The translations under genes and the position numbers were made by a program. From Dyadobacter luticola (lineage in GTDB: Bacteria > Bacteroidota > Bacteroidia > Cytophagales > Spirosomataceae): DNA of 64,000 bases. Positions 52,163-61,779 of this stretch are shown piece by piece. The stretch spans positions 1,612,001-1,676,000 of the forward strand of contig NZ_VCEJ01000004.1 of NCBI RefSeq assembly GCF_005860805.1, read 5' to 3'. A model generated the notes under the pieces. The model did no database searches and was not told the origin of the DNA. It saw nothing but the letters and a program-made list of their open reading frames with translations. Position 1 is the stretch's first letter. Each line of letters starts with the position of its first letter.

Positions 52163-55100
52163 TCAGGCGGTGATCTGCGCTGGCGTCGCTTTTTGTTCGT
52201 GGATTACCCGGTGTTTTTTAGGTGAAATAAAGGTGTAAATAGCTGGGATAACAAACAATGTCAGGATCAGGGAGAACATTAAGCCACCTACGATCACGAC
52301 GCCCAGCGGCACACGGCTGGTAGCGGCAGCACCCAAACTCATCGCAATCGGCAGGGCACCAAATGCCGTAGCAAGGCTGGTCATCAGGATCGGGCGGAGA
52401 CGCTGAGTAGCAGATTCCACCGCCGCAGCCGTCCGGCCCATACCAGCTTCCCGCTTCTGGTTTGCAAATTCTACAATCAAAATCCCATTTTTGGTTACAA
52501 GCCCAATCAGCATGATCATACCGATCTGCGAGAAAATATTGATGGTTAAACCAAAGATATACAAGCTCAGCAATGCGCCGGCGAGGGCCAGCGGCACGGT
52601 GATCATGATGATGAAAGGATCTGTAAAGCTTTCAAATTGTCCGGCCAAAACCAGGTATACCAGCAGCAGCGCAAGTCCGAATGCAAAACTGGTGTTGGAA
52701 GAACTTTCTTCAAAATCTCGGGAAGAACCTACCAAGGATGTCTGGAATGATTCGTCGAGCAGCTTGGCGGCGATCCTGCGCATGGCAGCTACGCCGTCAC
52801 CAATCGTTTTTCCTTCTACCAGCGAGGCAGATACGGTTGCACTTTTGTATCGGTTGAAGTGATAGATCGTCGGCGGGCCGCTTTCTTCCGTCATTTTTAC
52901 GACGGCAGTCAGCGGAATGCTTTCGCCGCGGCTGTTACGCACGTAAAGTTTTGAAATATCGCCCGGCTTGTTACGCTCAGAACGTTCCACCTGGCCGATA
53001 ACCTGGTATTGCTGACCATTTTTAATGAAATAAGCCAGACGACGACCGCTGAATGCTGACTGGATAGCCGCGGCTACGTCGGTGGTAGATAGTCCCAAAT
53101 CACGCGCTTTCAGGCGGTCGATGGTGAGCCTTACTTCCGGTTTGTTGAATTTCAAATTCACGTCCACATTCTGGAATGTGGGGTCCTGGCGGGCTTCTTC
53201 GAGAAATTTCGGCAATACATTGAAGATTTTATCGAAATCAAGATTTTGAAGAACAAACTGTACAGGTAAGCCGCCTCTTGAACCCTGACCTACGGCAATC
53301 GTCTGCTCCTGCGTAGCGAAAATCCGTGCGTTATTAAATCTTGAAAGCTTTTTATTGATTTCCTGCGCAAGATCATTCTGACTTTTTTTACGTTCTCCGG
53401 CCGGTACCAAACCGATACGCGCCGTGCCGCTATTAACTCCACCGCCACCAAAGCCCGGCGTGGCCGAGAAGGTGAATGCTCTTTCGGGTACAGAGTCATT
53501 TAAGAAGTTGCCCAGCTCATCATTGACCTGCTGCATCTGGTCGAAACTGGTACCCTCGGGTGCAGATAAGTTGAAACGGATGCTGTTCCGGTCTTCCATA
53601 GGCGCAAGTTCGCTTTGGAGATGGGTGTAGGTAAACCAGATCAATACGCCGCAAGCCGCTACCAGTACCCAGGCGATCCAGCGCGCTTTCATAAATCCGC
53701 GCAGGCTGCGGTTGTAGCCGTCTTCCATGCCCGTGAAGAAAGGCTCTGTTTTATTATAAAACCATCCATGACCTGCATCTTTCCGGTTCAGGAATACGTT
53801 CAAAACGGGTGTAATTGTCAACGAAACAAATGCCGAGATCAAAACCGCGGATGCTACCACAATACCAAATTCCCGGAAAAGACTTCCGACAAAACCTTCG
53901 AGGAAGATAACGGGCAAAAACACGACGGCCAGTGTCAGCGAGGTGGAAATTACCGCAAAGAAAATCTCCCTGCTACCTTCTAATGCTGCCTGTCGGATCG
54001 GTAATCCGGTTTCCAGCTTTCGGAAAATGTTTTCCGTGACCACGATGCCATCATCCACCACAAGACCCGTGGCGAGTACAATTCCTAAAAGCGTCAGAAT
54101 GTTGATCGAAAACCCGAAAAGATACATGACGAAGAATGTCGCGACCAGGGAAATCGGAATGTCGATAAGCGGGCGGACTGCCACCAGAAAATTCCGGAAG
54201 AAGAACAGAATTACGATTACCACCAGCGAAAATGCGATGAAAAGGGTTTCTTCCACCTCCTCGATCGACTGGCGTACAAGTCGCGTGTTATCAATCAGTA
54301 CACTGAATGTAATGTCCGATTTATTGGATTTCTGGATTTCCTGTAGACGCTTGTTAAATTCATCCGAGATCTCCACGTAGTTGGCGCCGGGCTGAGGGAT
54401 TACCGCCAAACCCACGGCATACATACCGTTGTATTTCCAGCTTTGTTCTTCATTTTCAGGCCCTAGCTCCACTTTCGCCACATTAGCCAGCCGCACAATA
54501 CCGCTGCTATCATTACGGATTACGAGATCACTGAATTCTTTTTCACTGGTCAGCCGGCCCATCGTCCGGATGGTCAGCTCGGTATTTTTACCATAAATCT
54601 TACCCGCCGGAAGCTCCACGTTTTCAGAGCTCAGCGTATTGGTTATATCATTAAAAGAAATGTTAAATGCGCTCATTTTATCCGGGTCCAGCCAGATACG
54701 CATCGCATATCTTTTCTGCCCGAAAATGTTGATGGAGCTCACACCATCAATGGTCTGTAAACTTTGCTGAAGAACATTCTCCGCGTATTCGCTCAGTTCC
54801 AGCAGACCTTTGGAAGGACTTTGTACTGCCAGCAACAGGATAAAATCACTGTTTGCATCGGCCTTGCTTACCACAGGCGGGGCATCCACATCCTGCGGTA
54901 AATTCCGCTGGGCCTGGCTTACCTTGTCGCGCACATCATTCGCGGCGCCTTCCAGGTCGGCTTCCAGGTTGAATTCCACGGTAATGTTGCTGGAACCGAT
55001 CTGGCTGGATGAGCTGATACTTTTGATACCCGGAATACCATTGATACTCTTTTCGAGCGGCTCAGTGATCTGGCTTTCAATGATATCGGCATTGGCCCCG

Positions 55101-55255
55101 GTGTAGCTGGTCCGCACATTGACAATCGGAGGATCAATGGCCGGATAATCCCTGAGCGACAAAAAGTTATAACCTACCACACCAAACAAAATGATGAGCA
55201 GGTTCATGACGACCGCCAGTACGGGCCGGTTTAAGGATAATTCTGAAATATTCAT
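52163..55255 (-). CDS. RND efflux transporter (AcrB/HAE1-type)
   Basis: A 1030-residue inner-membrane drug or solvent exporter. It begins MNISELSLNRPVLAVVMNLLIILFG and has twelve membrane segments in two halves. The proton-relay acidic pair in GLVVDDGIVVTENI (transmembrane helix 4) and the partner lysine region in GLVTKNGILIVEFAN are present. ARIGLVPAGERKKS is typical of the large periplasmic docking domain. It is encoded between the adaptor (40 bp) and TolC protein. Confidence 0.95.
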   Translation of the reverse strand: MNISELSLNRPVLAVVMNLLIILFGVVGYNFLSLRDYPAIDPPIVNVRTSYTGANADIIESQITEPLEKSINGIPGIKSISSSSQIGSSNITVEFNLEADLEGAANDVRDKVSQAQRNLPQDVDAPPVVSKADANSDFILLLAVQSPSKGLLELSEYAENVLQQSLQTIDGVSSINIFGQKRYAMRIWLDPDKMSAFNISFNDITNTLSSENVELPAGKIYGKNTELTIRTMGRLTSEKEFSDLVIRNDSSGIVRLANVAKVELGPENEEQSWKYNGMYAVGLAVIPQPGANYVEISDEFNKRLQEIQKSNKSDITFSVLIDNTRLVRQSIEEVEETLFIAFSLVVIVILFFFRNFLVAVRPLIDIPISLVATFFVMYLFGFSINILTLLGIVLATGLVVDDGIVVTENIFRKLETGLPIRQAALEGSREIFFAVISTSLTLAVVFLPVIFLEGFVGSLFREFGIVVASAVLISAFVSLTITPVLNVFLNRKDAGHGWFYNKTEPFFTGMEDGYNRSLRGFMKARWIAWVLVAACGVLIWFTYTHLQSELAPMEDRNSIRFNLSAPEGTSFDQMQQVNDELGNFLNDSVPERAFTFSATPGFGGGGVNSGTARIGLVPAGERKKSQNDLAQEINKKLSRFNNARIFATQEQTIAVGQGSRGGLPVQFVLQNLDFDKIFNVLPKFLEEARQDPTFQNVDVNLKFNKPEVRLTIDRLKARDLGLSTTDVAAAIQSAFSGRRLAYFIKNGQQYQVIGQVERSERNKPGDISKLYVRNSRGESIPLTAVVKMTEESGPPTIYHFNRYKSATVSASLVEGKTIGDGVAAMRRIAAKLLDESFQTSLVGSSRDFEESSSNTSFAFGLALLLVYLVLAGQFESFTDPFIIMITVPLALAGALLSLYIFGLTINIFSQIGMIMLIGLVTKNGILIVEFANQKREAGMGRTAAAVESATQRLRPILMTSLATAFGALPIAMSLGAAATSRVPLGVVIVGGLMFSLILTLFVIPAIYTFISPKKHRVIHEQKATPAQITA

Positions 55256-55295
55256 AGGACAGGTTTCAAGGGAATAGTCATCGTAACCCTATGAG

Positions 55296-56393
55296 CTACT
55301 TTGCAACATTTACGCTTCTTACGTTTCTCACTTTCACAGGAGCATCGGGACGGGCGAACAATACACCCGATACGACCACGGTATCACCAACGGATAAGCC
55401 ACTTGTAACTTCTACGACGTCTTCTTTCCTGTCCCCCGTTTCGATGGTCACAAAAACGGCTTTGCCACCTTTCACGGTCACTGCTTTTTTACCCATCGCT
55501 TCCGGGATAATGCAGTTGGTAGGGATCATAATGCTGCTTTTATTATTCGTCGCATTCAGGTATACCTTGGCAAAAGAGCCCGGGCTGGTGTTGCCTGAAT
55601 TCAGCACGGCGCGCACGGTAATGTTTCTGGTTGTTTGGTTTACCTGCGGTTCCAGGGCAATGATCCTGGCCGTTTCTTTCCGGCCTGAATTATCCAGCAA
55701 CACTTCTACATTGCCGCCTTTTGAAACATATTTCTGATAATTTTCAGGGATCGTGAAATCGACCCGGAGATTGGAAAGCTGCTGCATGGTAGCGATCACA
55801 CTGTTTGGCGAAACGTAGGAGCCTTCGCTCACTTTCCGCAAACCGATCACCCCGGTAAAAGGCGCCTTAATGATGGTTTTATCAATCAAAGCCTGGGTGT
55901 AAACCATATCGGCCTTTAATGTATTCACCTGGTTCACAGCCAGATCATAATCGGCCTGATTAATACCATTGATATCCACCAGTTGTTTCAGCCGCTTTTC
56001 GGTAGTTTGCGCCAGGTCCAACTGTATTTTCGACCGGCTCAACTGCGCCATCAAATCTGCATTATTAATACGGGCAATTACCGTACCTTTTTCGACTGAT
56101 TTTCCTTCCGGAACATTCAGATAGGTAAGAAGCCCGCTCACTTCCGGGCGTAATTCGGCAAATTCGTTTGCTACGATCGTACCGTTCACCTCAACTTTAT
56201 CACTTACCCTTTGTTCTTTGGCAATAATTACATCAACAGTAGTCGGGCCACCGCCGCCTTTTTGCTGAAAAGTATCTTTTTTTTCTCCGCAGGAAAGTGT
56301 GATGAAGAGCGTACCCGAAACAAGAAGATAGGAGAGTGGATTGGTTTTAATTTGTGAAATGCCTGCAAAAACAGACTTCGAGATAGAATTCAT
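55296..56393 (-). CDS. RND efflux periplasmic adaptor (membrane fusion protein)
   Basis: 365 residues. A lipobox LFITLSC at about residue 35 predicts a lipoprotein anchored in the inner membrane; the N-terminus upstream of it may be annotated too long. Then come the biotinyl-lipoyl-like motif GVIGLRKVSEGSYVSPNSVIATM, a helical hairpin (LAQTTEKRLKQLVDINGINQ), a beta-barrel and the C-terminal end. It links the RND pump to the TolC channel. First gene of the operon. Confidence 0.92.
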   Translation of the reverse strand: MNSISKSVFAGISQIKTNPLSYLLVSGTLFITLSCGEKKDTFQQKGGGGPTTVDVIIAKEQRVSDKVEVNGTIVANEFAELRPEVSGLLTYLNVPEGKSVEKGTVIARINNADLMAQLSRSKIQLDLAQTTEKRLKQLVDINGINQADYDLAVNQVNTLKADMVYTQALIDKTIIKAPFTGVIGLRKVSEGSYVSPNSVIATMQQLSNLRVDFTIPENYQKYVSKGGNVEVLLDNSGRKETARIIALEPQVNQTTRNITVRAVLNSGNTSPGSFAKVYLNATNNKSSIMIPTNCIIPEAMGKKAVTVKGGKAVFVTIETGDRKEDVVEVTSGLSVGDTVVVSGVLFARPDAPVKVRNVRSVNVAK

Positions 56394-56464
56394 AGGGTTG
56401 GCAAATTCCGGAACTTAATGGTTTAGGGGTCATCAGGACTTTATATCCTTTTCCGAGTGAATCT

Positions 56465-56472
56465 CAAAATTA
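56465..56472 (-). promoter_or_regulatory. Putative promoter -7 box of the efflux operon
   Basis: The minus strand reads TAATTTTG, an exact TAnnTTTG match, 70 bp upstream of the adaptor ATG. The 142-bp gap is AT-rich and could hold regulator sites, but no clear operator or regulator gene is visible. Confidence 0.5.
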
Positions 56473-56535
56473 TATATTAATCTTAAACCGATTAGACTTT
56501 TTTGTATTATAAAAGTTTAATAATGAAAAATATTT

Positions 56536-57783
56536 TTAAAACGTCGGTGCTATCACTTTCAGCAGTGTTTCGCATTTTAATTCTGTTTCTTCCCACTCTT
56601 TGGCTGGTATAGAATCCTCTGTAATACCTGCGCCGGCAAAAAAAGTAGCGATTCCATCCTTAAATCTAACCGTCCTCAAATTGACGAAAAGATTGGTTTC
56701 ACCACCCACCTGCGCCGGTCCCAGAAACCCGCTATAAAACGAGCGATCGTAGCCTTCCACGTCGGTAAGAAATTGCAAACTCTCCTTTTTAGGCACCCCG
56801 CACACCGCCGAAGTCGGGTGAAGCAGTTTCAACATGACCGAGGCCAGTTCAGGAAAATTCAATGCGATTGTATCCACTTCGAAATCAGTGCGTAAGTGAT
56901 ACAAATTCCCTGCCAGCACCGTGCGCGGACCAGTCTCCTGATATTCCCGCAGCCTGATTTTCTTGAAACATTCTACAATATACCGGCTCACCATCGCCTG
57001 TTCCTCGATTTCCTTCTCATTCCAGCGAATGTCGTACTTAGGAACAATTTCACCCGCGGCATTGCGTGCACTCTGCGTCCCAGCCAGGGACATTGTTGTG
57101 AATTTGCCGCCAGCATTCTGGCCAACCAGTAGCTCGGGACTCGCACCCAGCCACATTTCATTATGTTCCGGAAGGTTTACCAGCGATATAAATGCATGCG
57201 GATAAACTGCTGAGAGCTTGCGGAATGCCTCTGCCGGCTGAAAATTTTCAGAATATCCCAGCTCCTTCGTCCGGGACAGAACCACTTTCTTAAATTGTTT
57301 CTGACGGATCGCCGAGACGGCCAACTCAACCGTCCGCTGGAAGCGGGCTGCCGGGTCCTGGTTTTCCGGTTTTTCAAGATGAAAGAATGTTCCGGGAGAA
57401 GTTGCATCCTGCTTCGAACCGATGTTTTCTGCCAGACTGATCAGCCTTTTTACTTCGGAATGCTCTTCGCCAATTCGGTTTTGAACAGTTTTCAGAACAT
57501 TGCTTTCTGAAAAAGTGAGTATGATATCTCCTTCCAGAAAAAGCATTTCATCATCATTTTGCGATTGAAAAGTATTGATAATGAAGCCGGGAGAAAGTTT
57601 TTCCAGGTCGGGCTGACATTTGCGGATGCCTTCGTGAATGGAAATTAAAAGTTTGATTTCATTGGTATGAGGAAGCCGCCACAGTGCGGAAGGAAATCCC
57701 AGCTGCCTGGAAGCTTCCCAGATATCCTGCACCTGCAGGCCCTCAAATATGGAAATTCTGGTATCGGTGTCTATTGAAAACAT
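56536..57783 (-). CDS. menF: Isochorismate synthase
   Basis: About 415 residues from the ATG at 57783 (MFSIDTDTRISIFEG). The frame is open to 57864, but that form overlaps the thioesterase gene. The chorismate-binding C-terminal half has KVVLSRTKELGY, the substrate-contact GASPELLV, TMSLAGTQSARN, LHPTSAVCGVPK and FYSGFLGPAQVGG, all family signatures. It isomerises chorismate to isochorismate, the first step to menaquinone (MenF) or to catecholate siderophores (EntC). The hotdog thioesterase next door favours the menaquinone role. Confidence 0.88.
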   Translation of the reverse strand: MFSIDTDTRISIFEGLQVQDIWEASRQLGFPSALWRLPHTNEIKLLISIHEGIRKCQPDLEKLSPGFIINTFQSQNDDEMLFLEGDIILTFSESNVLKTVQNRIGEEHSEVKRLISLAENIGSKQDATSPGTFFHLEKPENQDPAARFQRTVELAVSAIRQKQFKKVVLSRTKELGYSENFQPAEAFRKLSAVYPHAFISLVNLPEHNEMWLGASPELLVGQNAGGKFTTMSLAGTQSARNAAGEIVPKYDIRWNEKEIEEQAMVSRYIVECFKKIRLREYQETGPRTVLAGNLYHLRTDFEVDTIALNFPELASVMLKLLHPTSAVCGVPKKESLQFLTDVEGYDRSFYSGFLGPAQVGGETNLFVNLRTVRFKDGIATFFAGAGITEDSIPAKEWEETELKCETLLKVIAPTF

Positions 57784-57812
57784 GCGTATTCGGCAATCAA
57801 TGGTTCTGCAAA

Positions 57813-58241
57813 TTAATTCTGCGGGCTTGCATTCACAATAGCGACAGTAAGCCGGCTGATGCAAACGAGTTTATCCTGCTCATTGGTAATTCTGATATCC
57901 CAGATATGTGTGGTCCGCCCCAGATGGATCGGCCTCGCCACACCGTATACAAATCCGTCTTTCACCGGCCGCAAATGGTTGGCATTAATCTCCAATCCGA
58001 CGGCATGCTGGCTTTCGTCCGGCAATGTCAGATACGAAGCAATGCTGCCCAGTGTTTCTGCCAGCACCACCGAGGCCCCGCCATGCAAAATCCCAAATGG
58101 CTGGTGCGTACGTTGATCGACGGGCATACGCGCGGATAAGTAATCATTTCCTATCTCAATAAATTCAATACCAAGATGTCCGGCGATGGTGTTCTCTCTG
58201 AGCCGATGAAGTTGATCAATCGTGACGGTTTTAGCGAACAT
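57813..58241 (-). CDS. Hotdog-fold thioesterase, probable 1,4-dihydroxy-2-naphthoyl-CoA hydrolase (MenI-like)
   Basis: 142 residues of the PaaI/YdiI-type hotdog family. GILHGGASVVLAETLGSIASYL holds the H-G-G and the catalytic glutamate region, and VGLEINANHLRPVKDGFVYG is also typical. It is encoded 29 bp upstream of isochorismate synthase on the same strand. That makes release of the menaquinone precursor from CoA the best guess, but other acyl-CoA substrates are possible. Confidence 0.85.
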   Translation of the reverse strand: MFAKTVTIDQLHRLRENTIAGHLGIEFIEIGNDYLSARMPVDQRTHQPFGILHGGASVVLAETLGSIASYLTLPDESQHAVGLEINANHLRPVKDGFVYGVARPIHLGRTTHIWDIRITNEQDKLVCISRLTVAIVNASPQN

Positions 58242-58255
58242 ATCTAAAAATTGTA

Positions 58256-58263
58256 TAAATTTG
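58256..58263 (+). promoter_or_regulatory. Putative promoter -7 box of the histidine phosphatase gene
   Basis: TAAATTTG, exact TAnnTTTG match, lies 65 bp upstream of the TTG start. The transcript would begin near 58270. Confidence 0.45.
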
Positions 58264-58296
58264 TAGTGGCTTTATTGACTGATAACAAGGTATTTG

Positions 58297-58304
58297 CAAA
58301 ATTA
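58297..58304 (-). promoter_or_regulatory. Putative promoter -7 box of the thioesterase-isochorismate synthase operon
   Basis: The minus strand reads TAATTTTG, exact TAnnTTTG match. It faces the plus-strand promoter at 58256-58263 with overlapping leaders. Confidence 0.5.
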
Positions 58305-58327
58305 ATATTTAAATAGTACTATTTATT

Positions 58328-58972
58328 TTGAAAAGAAAATCGATATACCTCATTCGCCACGGTGAAACGGATTTCAATCGCAGAGGAGTGGTTCAGGGAA
58401 GTGGCGTTGACTCTTTGCTTAACGAATGGGGAGAAGCCCAGGCAGCCGCTTTTTTCAATGCTTATCAGCATGTTCCTTTTGATAAAATTTATACTTCTGA
58501 CTTAAAGCGAACACATCAAACCGTGCGCGGGTTCATCCGCCTGGGTATCCCGCACGAAAGCTATTCGGGCCTCAACGAAATCTCCTGGGGAATCCGTGAA
58601 GGCCGCGAGCCGAATACCGGTGACAACAACTATTACCGCGAGCTGGTAGCCGCCTGGCGCAGCGGACAAGTGGAACTCTCGGCCGAAGAAGGCGAAAGCC
58701 CAGTACAAGTCCGCGAGCGTCAACTGCCTGTGATCGAAACGATTATTTCCAGGCCGCACGAAAGAAATATCCTGATCGCCATGCACGGCCGCGCCATGCG
58801 TGTTTTGCTGACGACGCTTTTCAAGCAGCCATTGATCAAAATGGACGATTATGAGCACAGTAACCTTTGCCTCTACAAAATAAACTACTCTTACGATACC
58901 CAGCAATTCGATCTGGAAGTTTCCAACGACATTACGCATTTGCTTTCCTTAGAAATTCCGCAAACTTTGTAA
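58328..58972 (+). CDS. Histidine phosphatase (phosphoglycerate-mutase-like)
   Basis: 214 residues. The catalytic LIRHGETDFNRRG is at the very start and the second His lies in IAMHGRAMRVLL; the intervening IYTSDLKRTHQTV is also typical. The family includes cofactor-dependent mutases and broad phosphatases; the exact substrate cannot be told. The start codon is TTG (58328). No other gene shares its operon; the sensor kinase begins 106 bp later. Confidence 0.88.
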   Translation: MKRKSIYLIRHGETDFNRRGVVQGSGVDSLLNEWGEAQAAAFFNAYQHVPFDKIYTSDLKRTHQTVRGFIRLGIPHESYSGLNEISWGIREGREPNTGDNNYYRELVAAWRSGQVELSAEEGESPVQVRERQLPVIETIISRPHERNILIAMHGRAMRVLLTTLFKQPLIKMDDYEHSNLCLYKINYSYDTQQFDLEVSNDITHLLSLEIPQTL

Positions 58973-59035
58973 AAGCCGTTTGTGTAGATTCGTCTCCTTT
59001 CGTGTAGTAAAGCACACCTTTTTTTGACGCATCGG

Positions 59036-59043
59036 TACATTTG
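59036..59043 (+). promoter_or_regulatory. Putative promoter -7 box of the LytS-like kinase gene
   Basis: TACATTTG, an exact TAnnTTTG match, 35 bp before the ATG at 59079. Confidence 0.5.
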
Positions 59044-59078
59044 CGGCTTGTCGGAATAATCAGCGTTTCATCATTTTC

Positions 59079-60164
59079 ATGTCCAAAAAAAGGACTTATT
59101 GGACCTTGCAGATCCTGGGTTGGACCCTGCTGATCATGTTCGAATACGTTCCCTACGTATTGGAATACGGCTTCGAGCTCGGGGAATTTTATACTGCCCT
59201 CGCCAACATTCTGCTCGGCATTTGCCTCACACACGTTTACAGATTGGTTATCCGGAAATGGAACTGGTCGTCGCTTCCGCTGCCCCGGCTTGCATTAAGG
59301 GTTGTCGGCTCCGTTTTATGGCTTGGCCTGATCATGGCGATGATCAATCAGCCGATGGACCGCGAAATGCTCGAACATAATTTGCTGAACCAGCCGCTGG
59401 TGTTCTGGGGATATTATGCCAACTGGTGTAAAAATCTGCTGGCCTGGATCTTATCATACACGGTTTATCATTATGTGGAACAAACGCGGCTGGAAAGTTA
59501 TGAAAAGATCATGCTGAAAATGTCCATGCGTGAAGCAGAGGCAAAGGTTTTAAGGTCACAGCTGAACCCGCATTTTACATTCAATGCATTAAATAGCATC
59601 CGCGCGCTGGTTTATGAAGATCCGGCGAAAGCGCAGGTCAGCATTACGCAGCTATCCAATATTTTAAGAAATTCCCTGCTCGCCGACAGACGAAAAACGG
59701 TGGATTTGCAAGAGGAAATCAAAACCGTCGAAGATTACCTGGAACTGGAAAAAGTGCGCTACGAAGACCGGCTGCGGTATACCATCACCACCAACCCACA
59801 GGCGATTTACTGGCAGGTACCGCCAATGATGCTGCAAACGTTGGTTGAAAATGGCATCAAGCACGGCGTTTCAAAAGTTATGGGCGGCGGTATCATTGAG
59901 ATGACTTCCGAAATTGATAACGATTTACTGGTAATCACAATCCTGAATTCGGGGACCCTGGGTTCCACAGAAAATTTATCGAATACAGAATCGGGTGGGG
60001 TAGGGTTGAAAAACACTGCGGAACGCCTGTCAATATTATATGGAAAGGGCGCGACTTTCCGGATTTTCCAATATAAAGAAGGAATCGTTTGCTCGGAAGT
60101 GAAAATACCTATGTTGTCGGAGGGGGTGATGATGGTCGGTGCGGAGTCGGGAACAGGATCTTAA
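59079..60164 (+). CDS. LytS/YehU-type sensor histidine kinase
   Basis: 361 residues. Four membrane segments at the N-terminus are followed by a coiled linker and a His_kinase/HATPase pair. The phosphoacceptor motif is QLNPHFTFNALNSIRALV and the N box is LVENGIKHGV; GLKNTAERLSILYG holds the G box. It signals to the LytTR regulator 41 bp downstream. The stimulus is not visible in the sequence. Confidence 0.92.
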   Translation: MSKKRTYWTLQILGWTLLIMFEYVPYVLEYGFELGEFYTALANILLGICLTHVYRLVIRKWNWSSLPLPRLALRVVGSVLWLGLIMAMINQPMDREMLEHNLLNQPLVFWGYYANWCKNLLAWILSYTVYHYVEQTRLESYEKIMLKMSMREAEAKVLRSQLNPHFTFNALNSIRALVYEDPAKAQVSITQLSNILRNSLLADRRKTVDLQEEIKTVEDYLELEKVRYEDRLRYTITTNPQAIYWQVPPMMLQTLVENGIKHGVSKVMGGGIIEMTSEIDNDLLVITILNSGTLGSTENLSNTESGGVGLKNTAERLSILYGKGATFRIFQYKEGIVCSEVKIPMLSEGVMMVGAESGTGS

Positions 60165-60205
60165 TGTTAAAATCAATTTTTCAATATATTCCTAACTGAT
60201 CTGCC

Positions 60206-60940
60206 ATGAGGACTTTAATTGTTGACGACGAGCGTTTAGCCAGAAATGAGTTGAAGCGGTTGCTTGAACCTTACACGAAAATTGAGATTGTAGGAGAGGC
60301 GGCCAATGCGGAAGAAGCTTTGGTTTTGATCGAAGACCTGCAACCGGAGCTGTTGTTTCTGGACATTCAGATGCCGGGAAAAAATGGTTTTGAGCTGCTT
60401 TCTTCCATCGAAGGCAAAAGTCCGGAAGTAATCTTTACGACGGCTTACGACGAATACGCGATCAAAGCATTTGAATTTAATGCGCTGGATTACCTGCTCA
60501 AACCGATCGATACCGAACGTTTGAAAGAGACCATCCACCGAATTGAAGAAAATCAGGCGCATCCTGAGCCGATCGCACATTCGCAAGAACGCGTCGAGAA
60601 GGTTTTGGGTGCAAATGATCAGGTTTTTGTGAAAGACGGAGAAAAATGCTGGTTTGTAAAACTCGGTAAAATCCGCCTTTTTGAATCGATGGGTAATTAC
60701 GTCCGCCTGCATTTCGACGACCAGAAGCCTTTGGTTCTTAAATCTTTAAACAACCTGGAAGAAAGACTTGATCCAAACACCTATTTCCGCGCGAATCGAA
60801 AACACATTATCAATCTGAACTGGATTGAGAAAATCGAACCGTGGTTTAGCGGCGGCTTGCTGGTAACCCTTCAAGGCGGTGATAAAATTGAAATCTCCCG
60901 TCGCCAGGCGATCCGCTTCAAGGAATTGATGAGCCTTTAA
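60206..60940 (+). CDS. LytTR-family response regulator
   Basis: 244 residues. The receiver domain has LIVDDERLARNEL, the phospho-Asp in LFLDIQMPG, TTAYDEYAIKAF and the KPID lysine. The LytTR DNA-binding domain (about 140-244) has VKDGEKCWFVKLGKIRLFESMGNYVRL and FFRANRKHIINLNWIEKIEP. It follows its kinase by 41 bp. Targets are not known; a DUF3298 lipoprotein gene comes next, 23 bp after it. Confidence 0.94.
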   Translation: MRTLIVDDERLARNELKRLLEPYTKIEIVGEAANAEEALVLIEDLQPELLFLDIQMPGKNGFELLSSIEGKSPEVIFTTAYDEYAIKAFEFNALDYLLKPIDTERLKETIHRIEENQAHPEPIAHSQERVEKVLGANDQVFVKDGEKCWFVKLGKIRLFESMGNYVRLHFDDQKPLVLKSLNNLEERLDPNTYFRANRKHIINLNWIEKIEPWFSGGLLVTLQGGDKIEISRRQAIRFKELMSL

Positions 60941-60963
60941 TTTTCCGTACTCAGCGTTTTATC

Positions 60964-61779
60964 ATGAAGTTTTTCAAACACAGTCTGGTCATTCTTTTTT
61001 GCGGAGTGCTGTTTTCTGCCTGCAACAAATCTTCCGAGCAGGGAAGAACGGAGCAAGCAACATTATCCGACGGCAGCCTGCTGGTAACCGGTTTTGGCGC
61101 CTGCGATACCGTTAAAAATCAAGGTGTTTCAATTTCGGTGCAGCTTTGGCAGCCGTCAGCTGGCGGAAATGCTGCCAGTGCCATCAGCGATAACATTGTT
61201 GCAAAGTCGATCAAAATCGTTAATTCTTTTGCAGATTCAGCCAGCATTGCTGCTAACCCGGCAGCAAAAACCAGCTTGAAAGGCGCCTATCAGGTTTTTG
61301 AGAAAAATTACCTGGATTTCAAAAAATCCGCTCCCGACGCGCCCGGCTGCTGGCAGGTAGAGTTGAAGGGAGACACGGTAATGGTGACCAACAAAGTGCT
61401 TTTTTATCAAATCGATAACTACGCATTCACCGGCGGCGCACATCCGAACAGTTTTCTTTCCTACCACGCATTTGATACGACCACTGGCGACGAAACGCCA
61501 ATGAGCAAGTTTGTTTCCGACTCGACCGCATTATTAAAACTCGTCGAAAAGAAATTTCGCGAAATAGAAAAGCTCACGCCCGGTGCAAATCTGGAAGATG
61601 CGGGCTATTTTCTTCTCAACCATCAATTCTTTCTTCCTGCCAACTACGTTTTTACGAGAGAGGGAATCCTGTTTAATTATAACCCTTACGAAATTGCCGC
61701 TTACGTCCGCGGCCACATTAATTTCGTCATTCCTTACAGTGAGTTGAAGGGTATTGTTAAACAAGAGTCGGTTTTCTGA
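60964..61779 (+). CDS. DUF3298/DUF4163 lipoprotein
   Basis: 271 residues. Lipobox VLFSAC near residue 20 predicts a lipoprotein. The DUF4163-like region (about 100-160) has FEKNYLDFKKSAPDAPGCW and the DUF3298 region (about 165-265) has the signature YAFTGGAHPNSFLSYHAFD. In Bacillus RsiV the same domain binds lysozyme, but an enzyme-binding role here is only a guess. It begins 23 bp after the response regulator and is probably in its operon. It ends exactly where the convergent radC gene ends. Confidence 0.88.
   Translation: MKFFKHSLVILFCGVLFSACNKSSEQGRTEQATLSDGSLLVTGFGACDTVKNQGVSISVQLWQPSAGGNAASAISDNIVAKSIKIVNSFADSASIAANPAAKTSLKGAYQVFEKNYLDFKKSAPDAPGCWQVELKGDTVMVTNKVLFYQIDNYAFTGGAHPNSFLSYHAFDTTTGDETPMSKFVSDSTALLKLVEKKFREIEKLTPGANLEDAGYFLLNHQFFLPANYVFTREGILFNYNPYEIAAYVRGHINFVIPYSELKGIVKQESVF

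Noticed and set aside
59002..59025. Possible terminator after the histidine phosphatase gene (GTGT...ACAC followed by a T run)
   Set aside because: Stem of only four base pairs; the T run alone is not enough.
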